Positions 1 to 8,432 of a DNA stretch of 64,000 bases are shown one piece after another; the stretch's first letter is position 1, and each line of letters opens with the position of its first letter. Position numbers and translations under genes: made by a program. Source of the DNA: JAWKHR01 sp041394725. Its GTDB lineage: Bacteria; Acidobacteriota; Vicinamibacteria; Vicinamibacterales; SCN-69-37. Below the pieces are notes generated by a model that saw only the letters and a program-made list of their open reading frames with translations, was not told the origin of the DNA and made no database searches. The stretch spans positions 49,476-113,475 of the forward strand of contig JAWKHR010000021.1 of the NCBI GenBank assembly GCA_041394725.1. The letters run 5' to 3'.

Positions 1-1
1 T

Positions 2-2149
2 CCCGGAGGCCAGATCCCGTCCCAGTACCTCAACCCGATCGGCCTCGCGATCGCGGGTCTCTATCCCCGGCCGAACCGCGACGATCCGTTCGCCAACTAC
101 GTCTCGTCGCCCGACCAGCGCGACCGGGTGGACCAGTTCGACCTGCGCCTCGACTACGCGAGCGAGCCGGTCCGGATCACCACGCGCTACAGCCTGTCGG
201 ATCGCCGGCTGTTCGAGCCGTTCGCCGGTCCCACGTTCTCGGCCGTGCCCGGCTTCGGCACGAACGTGCCGCGGCGCGCGCAGAACTTCACGATCGCCTC
301 GACCGGCACGCTCTGGGGGCGCTACGTCAACGAGGCGCGGTTCACCTGGTCGCGCGTCTCGGCCGGCGCGTTCCAGGAGGGCCAGGACGCGGCGACCAGC
401 CTGAACCGGCAGGTCGGGCTGCCCGACCTTTCCGCCGATCCGCGCGACGCCGGCCTGTCGTTCGTCACGGTGGCGGGGTACGCGTCGCTCGGCGACGAGT
501 ACAACAACCCGCAGCACGGCACGACGAACTTCTGGCAGCTCGGCGACACCGTCTCGTGGACCCGCGGCCGGCACGACCTGAAGGGCGGTGCCGAGATCCG
601 CGGGCTGGGCCAGGACGCCTACCGCGACGTCCAGTCGCGCGGGCTGCTGCAGTTCACCAACCAGGCGTTCACCGGGAATGCGCTCGCGGACCTGCTGCTC
701 GGGCTCCCGACCGTGACCGTCGGCGCCATGGTGGACAACCCGCAGCGGCTGCGGACGAGCAGCGTCGCGTTCTTCGTGCAGGACACGTGGCGCTACTCGC
801 CGACGCTGACGCTCAGTGGCGGCCTGCGCTACGAGTACAACGCGCCGCCCGTCGACGCGGACGATCGCGTCTCCCTCTACGACCCGGCCACCGGGACGAT
901 CGTGCCCGTGAGACAGGACGGCGTGCCACGCTCGGGCGTCACGTCAGACCGCAACAACTTCGCGCCGCGGCTCGGCGCGGCGTGGGCGGTACGGCCGGCG
1001 ACGGTGGTACGTGGCGGCTACGGCATCTCGTACGACCAGGCCGCCCTGGCGCCCAACGAGTTCCTCTACTTCAATCCGCCGTACTTCGACCTCAACACCT
1101 ACTTCACCGTGCCCGACGCCGGGTACACGCTGACGCTCGACGATCCGTTCCCGGCGAACTTTCCAGTACCGCTGCCGAAGTCGGCCACCGCCGTGCAGCG
1201 TGACCTGCGTACGGCGTACCTGCACGAGTGGAACGTGAACGTGCAGCACCAGCTCGACGAGTCCCAGTCCTTCGGCGTGGCCTGGGTCGGATCGCGCGGC
1301 CGCAACCTGATCGCCGCGCGTGACCTCAACCAGCCCGCGCCGAGCCCGGAGATGCCGAACCTGCGGCCGAACCCGCGGTTCGCGGACATCACCCTGATCG
1401 AGTCGCGCGGCCGGTCGAGCTACGACGCGCTCCAGCTGACCTGGGACCGCCGCCTGAACCGGGGCATGGCCTACACGGCGGCCTACACGCTCGGATCGTC
1501 GAAGGACGACGCGTCCGGGTTCTTCGCGAGCGCGGGTGACGCGAACTTCCCGATGGACAGCAACGACCCCGCCGCCGAGTGGGCCCGCTCGAACTTCGAC
1601 GTGCGGCATCGCTTCACGCTGAGCGGCCTGTTCGAACTGCCGTTCGGCCCCGATCGCCGCTGGTTCCGGGAGGGCGTGCTCGCGACCTGTCTCGGCGACT
1701 GGGACCTCTACGCGGTGATGACGCTCGCCTCCGGCCGGCCCTTCACCGTCTACATCCACCCGGACATCGACAACAGCAACACCGGCCGGGCCAACCTCGG
1801 GTTCGGGTCGAACGACCGGCCCGACCAGGTGGGCGACCCGGGCGCCGGCGGGGGCTCGGCGTCGCAGTGGTTCAACACGTCGGCGTTCGCCTTCCCGGCC
1901 TTCGGCACCTTCGGCGACGTGGGCCGCAACTCCCTCCAGGGACCGGGCGACAAGAACGTGAACCTGGCGTTCACCCGCAAGGTCGCGATGCAGCGCGGCG
2001 AGCTGCAGGTGCGGCTCGAGTTCTTCAACGTGATGAACTGGACGAACCTCGACCTGCCCGACAACTTCCTCGGCTCGCCGACGTTCGGCCAGATCCTCTC
2101 GGCCGGCGCGCCGCGGCGGTTCCAGCTGGGCGTGAGGTACCAGTTCTGA
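2..2149 (+). CDS. TonB-dependent receptor, Oar-like, 3' part
   Basis: Outer-membrane beta-barrel of the Oar-like TonB-dependent receptor group, expected to import large substrates using TonB energy. The reading frame is open from base 2, so the N-terminus (signal peptide, carboxypeptidase-like domain and plug) lies outside the window; a GTG at 128 is not a credible start because IPSQYLNPIGLAIAGLYP, typical of this family, lies upstream in the same frame. What remains is about 715 residues of barrel rich in aromatic alternating strands, such as LSGGLRYEYNAPP and the Oar-like DVRHRFTLSGLFELPFG. The protein ends in RFQLGVRYQF, a terminal aromatic residue as expected for BAM-dependent insertion. 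The substrate cannot be read from sequence. A large hairpin follows 4 bases after the stop. Confidence 0.9.
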   Translation, partial: PGGQIPSQYLNPIGLAIAGLYPRPNRDDPFANYVSSPDQRDRVDQFDLRLDYASEPVRITTRYSLSDRRLFEPFAGPTFSAVPGFGTNVPRRAQNFTIASTGTLWGRYVNEARFTWSRVSAGAFQEGQDAATSLNRQVGLPDLSADPRDAGLSFVTVAGYASLGDEYNNPQHGTTNFWQLGDTVSWTRGRHDLKGGAEIRGLGQDAYRDVQSRGLLQFTNQAFTGNALADLLLGLPTVTVGAMVDNPQRLRTSSVAFFVQDTWRYSPTLTLSGGLRYEYNAPPVDADDRVSLYDPATGTIVPVRQDGVPRSGVTSDRNNFAPRLGAAWAVRPATVVRGGYGISYDQAALAPNEFLYFNPPYFDLNTYFTVPDAGYTLTLDDPFPANFPVPLPKSATAVQRDLRTAYLHEWNVNVQHQLDESQSFGVAWVGSRGRNLIAARDLNQPAPSPEMPNLRPNPRFADITLIESRGRSSYDALQLTWDRRLNRGMAYTAAYTLGSSKDDASGFFASAGDANFPMDSNDPAAEWARSNFDVRHRFTLSGLFELPFGPDRRWFREGVLATCLGDWDLYAVMTLASGRPFTVYIHPDIDNSNTGRANLGFGSNDRPDQVGDPGAGGGSASQWFNTSAFAFPAFGTFGDVGRNSLQGPGDKNVNLAFTRKVAMQRGELQVRLEFFNVMNWTNLDLPDNFLGSPTFGQILSAGAPRRFQLGVRYQF

Positions 2150-2153
2150 TCGT

Positions 2154-2260
2154 GGGGTCAGGTCTTGGATCGCAGCCTTCCGGGTTGCCGGCTGACAATT
2201 CTGTCGATTACGAATCCGTCAGCCGGCAGCCCGGAAGGTTGCGATCCAAGACCTGACCCC
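2154..2260. repeat. 43-bp inverted repeat (REP-like hairpin)
   Basis: Arms 2154-2196 and 2218-2260 are reverse complements over 43 bases except two positions, separated by a 21-base loop. Both mismatches become G-U pairs in the plus-strand transcript, so the RNA stem is unbroken. The arms begin GGGGTCAGGTCTTGG and end CCAAGACCTGACCCC. From memory this outer motif resembles repeats found near REP-associated (Y1/IS200-like) transposases, but no transposase is present. There is no T-tract, so it is not a classical terminator, although it separates the receptor stop from the next start at 2275. Confidence 0.85.
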
Positions 2261-2274
2261 ATATTCTCTGCCGC

Positions 2275-2724
2275 ATGCCCTGGGTCGTATTCGCGCTTGG
2301 CGCGGCGTTGTCGTGGGGGATGTACGGACCGGCCATTCATGAAGGGCAGGTCCGGCTGGGGAGTCCGTTCCGCGCGCTGCTGTGCGTGGGGCTGGCGTAC
2401 TTCGCGATCGGCGTGCTCGTGCCGGCCGTCGCGCTCGTCTCGCAGGGCGAACTCGGGCGTGGATGGACGATGCCCGGGTTCGGCGCCGCGACGCTGGCGG
2501 GGGCGTTCGGCGCATTCGGCGCGATCTTCGTGATCTACGCCTTCCGGGCCGGCGGCGTGCCGACCTACGTGATGCCGATCGTCTTCGGCCTCGCCCCGGT
2601 GATCAACGTCATCGTCTCAGTCGCCCTGCACCCGCCGAAGACCGCCATCAACCCGATGCTCTGGCTCGGCATCGTCTTCGTCGCGATCGGCGCGTCGCTG
2701 GTGCTGTACTACAAGCCCGCGTAG
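2275..2724 (+). CDS. Half-size EamA/DMT-like membrane protein
   Basis: Small inner-membrane protein of 149 aa with about four or five hydrophobic helices (near residues 3-18, 35-55, 70-95, 98-120 and 128-146). The pattern, including WGMYGPAIHEGQ near the N-terminus and a C-terminal WLGIVFVAIGASLVLYY helix, fits one half of an EamA/drug-metabolite transporter; full members have ten helices and about 300 aa, so this would act as a dimer or be a single-repeat member. The start lies 15 bases after the large hairpin and I see no clear Shine-Dalgarno sequence. Substrate unknown. Confidence 0.75.
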   Translation: MPWVVFALGAALSWGMYGPAIHEGQVRLGSPFRALLCVGLAYFAIGVLVPAVALVSQGELGRGWTMPGFGAATLAGAFGAFGAIFVIYAFRAGGVPTYVMPIVFGLAPVINVIVSVALHPPKTAINPMLWLGIVFVAIGASLVLYYKPA

Positions 2725-2730
2725 CGTCCT

Positions 2731-2763
2731 GGGTTCGAAGTTCCCAGTTCGAACTTCGAAGTC
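2731..2763. repeat. GTTCGAA-type heptamer repeat, convergent gap
   Basis: Short array of 7-base units (GTTCGAA, GTTCCCA, GTTCGAA, CTTCGAA). TTCGAAGTT at 2734-2742 pairs with AACTTCGAA at 2752-2760 around a 9-base loop. It lies between two convergent genes (stops at 2724 and 2787) and could act as a weak bidirectional terminator. A related copy is at 12288-12318, again between convergent genes. Confidence 0.7.
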
Positions 2764-2786
2764 CCGCGCGCGCTCTCTCTCCGGAT

Positions 2787-4238
2787 CTATGACCCCTGTC
2801 TTTCTCCGATCGCCCACAGGTGGGAGCTGGATCGAATGAAGAGCTGGCCCTGGGAGACGGCGATCGAGCTGAGGCAGTAGGGGCTGCAGCCGTCGCCGAG
2901 CGAGTTCGACGAGAGCAGCTCGAACGTCGGGCCCGCGCGGAACACCGACGTGAGGCCGTCGCCCTCGGTCGTGACGTAGATCTTGCCGTCCGCCAGGAGC
3001 GGCGACGCGCTGTAGGTGCCGGGCGGGAGCCGCACCGGACCGTAGACGACCTTGCCCGTCGCCAGTTCCAGGCAGTGCACCACGCCGTTGTCGCCGACCA
3101 CGTACACGTACGTCCCGTCACTGACCGGCGTCGGCACGTCCGGGCCGCGGGTGAACGTCCAGGCCACGTGCGAGTCGGCCACGTTGCCGCGGCCGCCCGG
3201 GCGCATCGCGACCAGCGGGTTGATGCGGCTCGGCGCCAGCACCAGGTCGCCCATCACCGTCGGCGACGCGACGATGCGGTAGTTGCCCTGATCCTCGGGA
3301 TTCAGGATGTCCGCGCGCCAGAGTTCCCGGCCGGTCGCCGGGTCGTGCCCCGTCACCGCGTCGCCGCCGGTGATGACGACTTCCGGCTGGCCGCCGTTCG
3401 GATGCCAGGCGGGCGTGGTGTACGAATCGGGTGACTCCTGGCGCGCGATCGTCGGCCGTTCGACGCGCCAGACGGTCTCGCCCGTGGCCGCGTCGATCCG
3501 CAGCACGTAGGACGGGTCGTCCGTCTTCATGCCGTGCAGCACCTGCACGAACAGCGCGCCGTCCTTGAGCAGTGGCGACGAGGCGTAGCCCCAGTTGAGG
3601 CCGAAGCGCCCGTAGTCGGCCTGGATGTCGCGCGACCAGACTTCGCGGCCGTCGAAGTCGAACGCCTTGAGGACGCCGACGCCCGTCATGACCCAGACGT
3701 GCCGGCCGTCGGTCACCGGCGACGGCGACGACATGTTCTGCTTGCGCTCGATGTGGTTGCCCCCGGCGATCGGCTGCTTCCAGAGCACCGTCGGGCCGTT
3801 GCGATCGATGGCCCAGAGTTCCAGGTCTCCGGTGCCGTCCGCCGTCGCGACGTTGAGGAAGATCCGGTCCTCCCAGATGATCGGCGTCGATCCGCTGTAG
3901 GCGGGCAGGGCCAGGCGCCAGGCGACGTTCTCGGTGTCGAAGTCCCGGCATTCGATCCGCGGCGCCGCGGCCTGCGCGCGGTCGCCGCCGAAGCCGCGGC
4001 CGCGCTGCCCGCGTTGTCCGCCATCGGGCATGTCGGCCCCGAGGTCGTTGCCGATCGTCTCCGCGACGACGTCCGACGCCGACGGCGGGATGCACTTCGC
4101 GCTCCACGAGGCCGGCAGGTTCGTCTCGCGGCTCACGCCGTCGAAGGTCGGGCCCCGCCAGTTGGGCCAGTTGTCGGCGGCCAGCAGGGTCGCGCTCACG
4201 GTCAGTGTCGCCAGGCCGGTCAGGATGAGCGTGCGCAT
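2787..4238 (-). CDS. Secreted PQQ-like beta-propeller protein
   Basis: Predicted periplasmic protein of about 483 aa built of PQQ/BamB-like propeller blades. The start at 4238 is chosen because MRTLILTGLATLTVSATLLA is a clear signal peptide; the open frame upstream adds 25 residues of no signal character, and GAGAGG lies 9 bases before this ATG. Family landmarks include NWPNWRGPTFDGVS just after the signal peptide and recurring blade segments such as AATGETVWRVE, PATGRELWRADI and ATGKVVYGPVRLP. Such proteins usually act as scaffolds or non-dehydrogenase binding proteins; I see no evidence for an enzyme activity. An acidic-to-Gly/Arg-rich insert (GGQRGQRGRGFGGD) near residue 75 is unusual. It lies downstream of the ABC exporter on the same strand with a 109-base gap. 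Confidence 0.85.
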   Translation of the reverse strand: MRTLILTGLATLTVSATLLAADNWPNWRGPTFDGVSRETNLPASWSAKCIPPSASDVVAETIGNDLGADMPDGGQRGQRGRGFGGDRAQAAAPRIECRDFDTENVAWRLALPAYSGSTPIIWEDRIFLNVATADGTGDLELWAIDRNGPTVLWKQPIAGGNHIERKQNMSSPSPVTDGRHVWVMTGVGVLKAFDFDGREVWSRDIQADYGRFGLNWGYASSPLLKDGALFVQVLHGMKTDDPSYVLRIDAATGETVWRVERPTIARQESPDSYTTPAWHPNGGQPEVVITGGDAVTGHDPATGRELWRADILNPEDQGNYRIVASPTVMGDLVLAPSRINPLVAMRPGGRGNVADSHVAWTFTRGPDVPTPVSDGTYVYVVGDNGVVHCLELATGKVVYGPVRLPPGTYSASPLLADGKIYVTTEGDGLTSVFRAGPTFELLSSNSLGDGCSPYCLSSIAVSQGQLFIRSSSHLWAIGERQGS

Positions 4239-4347
4239 GGTTCGAGCCTCTCGGAAAGCGGGTCCGACGGTACGGTCGCGCGAGTTTCGGGTGCCCCGGG
4301 GAATTCTTATCACAGGGCGGGCGCGCGGGGTCGGGTTTCGGGACGAA

Positions 4348-7300
4348 TCACTCGCTGCGGAGCGCCGGGACCAGCGGCAGGCGCCGCACGCCGCGCGTCG
4401 CCGCGAGCGACGCGACGAGGCCCGTCGCCGCCACGATCGCGATCCACACGAGCGGCAGGGCCGGGAGGGCGCCGTGCGAGGCGAGCACCGGCACGATGGC
4501 CATCACGGCGGCGCCGATGCCGACGACGAGCCCCGCCCCGACGAGCGCCAGGTGCTCGCTGAGCACCAGCACCTGCAGGTCACCGCCCGTGTAGCCGGCC
4601 GCGCCGAGCAGCGCGAGCTCGCGCCGGCGCTCCAGCACGTTCCGCAGCACGACGGCCACCAGTCCCAGGCTGCCGAGCACCAGGCCGAGGCCGCCGAGCG
4701 TCTGGAAAGTGGAGAGGTACGTGTTCTCCACGCGATGGAACGCCTCGAGGCGCCGCGCGCTGTCCTGCACGTCGAGGCCGTAGACGTCCATCCGGTCCTC
4801 GACGAGCGGCGCGAGCGCGGCGACTCGCTCCGGCGACGCGTCACCCGCATCCACGAACAGGAGCGAGTAGCCGGGCACGTCGGGGTAGAGCGCCAGGAAC
4901 GCCGACTCGTGGACGAGGATTTCGCCCTGCAGCATCGAGTCGGCCAAGGCGCCCACGATGCGCAGGCGGACCGGGCGCGAGGACTCCTCGTCAATCGTGA
5001 TCACGTCGCCGACACCGGCATGGAGCACGTACTCGAGCGAGGTCGCGTCCACGACGGCCGGCACGACCCCGTCCGCGTCGGCCGGGCCGAGCAGCCGCCA
5101 CGGGTGCGCGCGCGTGTCGTCGGTGTCGGCCAGCGTCGCCCCGAAGCGGAACCGGTCCATCGCGAGGAACGCCTCGGGCAGCCCGACGACGCGCGGCTGC
5201 TTCGGCTGGTAGAGGTTCAGGCAGCTCGCGTCCTCGCCGGGGCGCAGGCGCGCGGCGACGAACGTGACGCCGGCCAGGTCCGGATCCGACGCGCCGACGC
5301 TCAGCCCCAGCGCCTCGCGGCCCTCCGGCGTGGACGGATCGTGGACGAAGGGCAGCGCCGTCTCGCCGATGAGCGCGAAGCCACCCGTGCCGGACGCCGG
5401 CCCGGACGCCGCGTCCGGACCCTTGCGGAAGGCGTCCACGGAGACGAGCAGGAAGACCGCCGAGGCCACGAGCGCGGCCGACGTGACGCTGCGACCTGGC
5501 CGCCACGACGCATTCTCGAGGCCGAGCCGCACCAGGCCCGCGGTCCCGCGCGCGCCGAGCACGCCCGGCCGCCGCCGGCCGAGCCAGCGCCGGAACGCCG
5601 CGAGACCGCCGATGAGCGCGAGCGCCCCGGCGCCGAAGAACCCGCCGGCGGCGGGCATCATCCCGATCCAGCTCGTCGCCGAGAGCGCGATCGCCAGGCC
5701 GAGGCAGACGATGGCGATCGGACCGGATCGCCGCGCGGGAGCCGAGGCCGCGCCGAGCGCCGAGCCGGTCAGCAGGGCGCGCGGCGAGTGCCGGCTGAGC
5801 CCTCGCACCGAGAGCGCAATCGACGCCACGGCCGCCACGACGCCCATGGCCGCCCCGATCGCGAGTGACGCCGCATCCACGTGGAGCGCCAGGTCCGTCG
5901 TGCCCACGGCCCCCACCCACCACGTGCGCAGTCCGAACATCATCAGCCCCGCCCAGCCCACCGCCAGCGCGGCGCCCAGCGCCGCGCCCGCCACGGCGAC
6001 GAGGCTGCCCTCGAGGAGGAACAACCGCCGCACGGCCCGGAGCGGGAACCCCTCGGCGCGGAGCAGGCCGATCTCACCCATCCGCTGTTCGATGCCGAGG
6101 CGGAAGAACAGCGCCGCCAGCAGGACGGCCGAGACGACGAGGAAGAAACTGAAGTAGGAGAAGTACTGGCCGAAGTCGGTCGCGCCGACCGACGCCGCGA
6201 GGTTGCGCGTCCGCACGTCGGCGATGCCGAACCCGGCGCCGATCGGATCGATCGCGCGGGCCGTGCGCTCCGCCACTCGCGCCGCGACGTCCGCACCCGT
6301 GCCGGCGTCCGGACGGGCGGCGGCCTGCGCCGGCCGCAGCCGCAGCGACGTCAGCTGGCCGTAGCGGGTGCGCCAGAGCGCCTGGCCCGTGGTGATCGGG
6401 ATGAAGGCCTTCGGGGTCGCGCGATGGCGGTTCCAGTAGTCCTCGTCGAGCGGACGCACGAGGCGCAGGTCGATTGGAAACGGCGGCGTCCAGTCCGCGA
6501 GGCTGTTCGCGTCGCTGATGCCGGGGTAGTCCGGCGCGAGGCGGCGATCGGCCGCGACGCCCGTGATCGGCACGACGCCGGCCACCCGGAACCGCGCGCG
6601 GTCCGTGACGAGGCGGCCCTCGTCTGCCCACCGGTAGTACTCGAGATCCAGCGCGTCGCCGGCCGTCGCGCCGAGATCGCGCGCCGTCCAGTCGTTGAGC
6701 ACGATGGGCGGCGGGTCGGCGGGCGCGCCGGCGAGCAGCGCGGCCAGCGTCGCGTCGCCGCCCGCGTCCGGGCCGATGGCGGTGACCAGCGAGTAGGGCG
6801 CCATCCGGGCGCCAACGGTGAGTCGCGTCGCGAGCCAGCTGAGCACGGGCGTGGTCGCAAGGTCCGCCTCGCCGGCGGCCGTCGTGACCGCGCGGGCGAG
6901 CCGGTCGGGGACGAGGCCGGCCCGCGCTTCCACGATGACCGTGCCGGGCGTCGAGCCCGCGTCGAACGTGAGGCCCATGTCGGTCGCGGTGAGCGTCGAG
7001 GCAAGCGCGGTGCGGACGGCCGCCGCACTCGCGCCGCCGTGGGCCTCCCCGGCCACGAGGATCGTATTCACGCGGCCGGCCTGCTCGAGGTCGTCCTGGA
7101 CCTGCGCCAGCGCGACGAACACGGCGCGCACCGGGCCCTGGTCCGGCGTCAGCGAGAACTCGCCCATCCCCTCGCGGTCGAGCGCGCCGACGTAGCGCAG
7201 GCGCATCGCGCGCCCGGGCTCGTCCTTGCGGCCGTGCAGCGAGTCCAGCGGGATGTCCGTCGGCCGCGTGACGCGCAGCACCACCTCGTCGTCGCCGCCG

Positions 7301-7728
7301 ATGGGCAGCTCGTCGGCCAGGTCGCCGCTGAACATGACGTCGCCCGGGCTGGGCGGGATGGCCTGGAGGCCATGCAGCGCGAAGAACCGGCGATCGACGC
7401 CGTACACCTGCACGTTGGCGGCCGCGCCGGACCGGGGATCGCGAACCGTGCCGCGCAGCGTGAAGATCGGGGCGAGCGCCGACGGATCGCTCACGACGGA
7501 TCCGAGCCGCGTGGCGAGCGACTCGGGAAACGGCGTCTCGGACCCGATGACGACGGCGGCGCGGCCGAGGCGCCAGGCGGTCATCGCCGCCAGGCTCTCG
7601 CGCACCGACCGCCCCACGAGCAACGACCCGGCGAGCACCGCGACCGCGGCCGCCACGCCGAGCGCGACCGCCGCATGGCCGCGGCGATGGTGCACCAGGC
7701 TGCGCCACGCCAGGTGCCACAGCGTCAC
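4348..7728 (-). CDS. ABC transporter permease with two FtsX cores
   Basis: Inner-membrane permease of 1126 aa. The chosen GTG start at 7728 overlaps the TGA of the ATPase gene (GTGA), implying translational coupling; the ORF extends upstream only as an antisense shadow of that gene. Layout: N-terminal helix (about residues 18-36), long periplasmic region, first FtsX core with several helices (about 520-680, including the EIGLLRAEGFPLRAVRRLFLLEG coupling region), second periplasmic region and a C-terminal FtsX core (about 1000-1115, RRELALLGAAGYTGGDL). Two FtsX cores in one chain means one polypeptide can replace a permease dimer, unlike the 4-helix MacB. It probably exports, or extracts from the membrane, a lipophilic or peptide substrate with the adjacent ATPase. 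Confidence 0.9.
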   Translation of the reverse strand: MTLWHLAWRSLVHHRRGHAAVALGVAAAVAVLAGSLLVGRSVRESLAAMTAWRLGRAAVVIGSETPFPESLATRLGSVVSDPSALAPIFTLRGTVRDPRSGAAANVQVYGVDRRFFALHGLQAIPPSPGDVMFSGDLADELPIGGDDEVVLRVTRPTDIPLDSLHGRKDEPGRAMRLRYVGALDREGMGEFSLTPDQGPVRAVFVALAQVQDDLEQAGRVNTILVAGEAHGGASAAAVRTALASTLTATDMGLTFDAGSTPGTVIVEARAGLVPDRLARAVTTAAGEADLATTPVLSWLATRLTVGARMAPYSLVTAIGPDAGGDATLAALLAGAPADPPPIVLNDWTARDLGATAGDALDLEYYRWADEGRLVTDRARFRVAGVVPITGVAADRRLAPDYPGISDANSLADWTPPFPIDLRLVRPLDEDYWNRHRATPKAFIPITTGQALWRTRYGQLTSLRLRPAQAAARPDAGTGADVAARVAERTARAIDPIGAGFGIADVRTRNLAASVGATDFGQYFSYFSFFLVVSAVLLAALFFRLGIEQRMGEIGLLRAEGFPLRAVRRLFLLEGSLVAVAGAALGAALAVGWAGLMMFGLRTWWVGAVGTTDLALHVDAASLAIGAAMGVVAAVASIALSVRGLSRHSPRALLTGSALGAASAPARRSGPIAIVCLGLAIALSATSWIGMMPAAGGFFGAGALALIGGLAAFRRWLGRRRPGVLGARGTAGLVRLGLENASWRPGRSVTSAALVASAVFLLVSVDAFRKGPDAASGPASGTGGFALIGETALPFVHDPSTPEGREALGLSVGASDPDLAGVTFVAARLRPGEDASCLNLYQPKQPRVVGLPEAFLAMDRFRFGATLADTDDTRAHPWRLLGPADADGVVPAVVDATSLEYVLHAGVGDVITIDEESSRPVRLRIVGALADSMLQGEILVHESAFLALYPDVPGYSLLFVDAGDASPERVAALAPLVEDRMDVYGLDVQDSARRLEAFHRVENTYLSTFQTLGGLGLVLGSLGLVAVVLRNVLERRRELALLGAAGYTGGDLQVLVLSEHLALVGAGLVVGIGAAVMAIVPVLASHGALPALPLVWIAIVAATGLVASLAATRGVRRLPLVPALRSE

Positions 7729-8399
7729 GGCGCGTCCTGGAGCCGGTGATCCGCGAGGTCGTAGCGATGGCCGAACCTCGACGCGAGATCGCGGCTGTGG
7801 GTCACCACGACGAGGATGGTCCGGCGCTGTTCGTGCAGGGCCAGGAGCAGGTCGGCGACGGCGTCGGAAGTCGCGCGGTCGAGGTTGCCAGTCGGCTCGT
7901 CGCACAGCAGGAGCGTCGGCCGGCCGATGAGCGCCCGCGCGATCGCGACCCGCTGCCGCTCGCCGCCCGACAGCTCGGCCGGGCGGTGATCCAGCCGCTC
8001 GCCGAGCCCGACCTCGACCAGCAGCTCCCGCGCGCGGGCGCGCAGCTCCGCCGCCGTCGTCTCGCCCGCCGCGACGACGGTCGGCACCAGCACGTTGTCG
8101 AGGGCCGAGAGCTGCGGCAGCAGCAGGTGGTCCTGGAAGATGAAGCCGACGCGCTCGCTGCGGAATCGCGCCTGCTCCCGCTCACCCAGCGTGTACGGAT
8201 CCACGTCGTCCAGCGTCACCGTGCCCGACGAGGGTGGCTCCAGGGCGCCGAGGAGGTAGAGCAGCGTGCTCTTGCCGCTGCCCGACGGCCCCATCACCGC
8301 GACCGACTGGCCGCGGTCCCAGGAGAAGGACACGTCCTCGAGGATCGAGACCCCGCCGCGGGTGTCGTAACGCTTGGTGAGGTGAGTGGCGGTCAGCAT
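7725..8399 (-). CDS. ABC transporter ATPase (LolD/MacB type)
   Basis: Cytoplasmic ATPase of 224 aa that powers the overlapping permease. Walker A GPSGSGKST is near residue 37, the Q-loop VGFIFQDHLLLPQLS follows, the signature LSGGERQRVAIARAL is near 140, Walker B is LLLCDEPTGNLD, and the switch His lies in VVVTHSRDLA. The QDHLLLPQLSALDNV and PTGNLD segments are characteristic of the LolD/MacB/FtsE branch. The length is normal for the family. The start codon directly follows a GGGCACT heptamer array at 8400-8432 that separates it from the upstream glycosyltransferase gene by only 9 bases, so the three genes may be cotranscribed. Confidence 0.95.
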   Translation of the reverse strand: MLTATHLTKRYDTRGGVSILEDVSFSWDRGQSVAVMGPSGSGKSTLLYLLGALEPPSSGTVTLDDVDPYTLGEREQARFRSERVGFIFQDHLLLPQLSALDNVLVPTVVAAGETTAAELRARARELLVEVGLGERLDHRPAELSGGERQRVAIARALIGRPTLLLCDEPTGNLDRATSDAVADLLLALHEQRRTILVVVTHSRDLASRFGHRYDLADHRLQDAP

Positions 8400-8432
8400 G
8401 CCCAGTGCCTAGTGCCCAGTGCCCAGTGCCAG
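8400..8432. repeat. GGGCACT heptamer array overlapping a gene end
   Basis: On the plus strand this is a run of AGTGCCC units with one substituted unit (CTAGTGCCC). On the coding strand it encodes the last residues of the glycosyltransferase (ALGTGH) and supplies its TAG stop, then abuts the ATG of the ATPase gene. Related, larger arrays occur near 21971-22127, 25350-25456 and 26738-26806. Confidence 0.8.

Noticed and set aside
128..2149. GTG 128 as the start of the first receptor gene
   Set aside because: The same frame is open to base 2 with family-typical sequence, so the gene is simply cut by the window edge.
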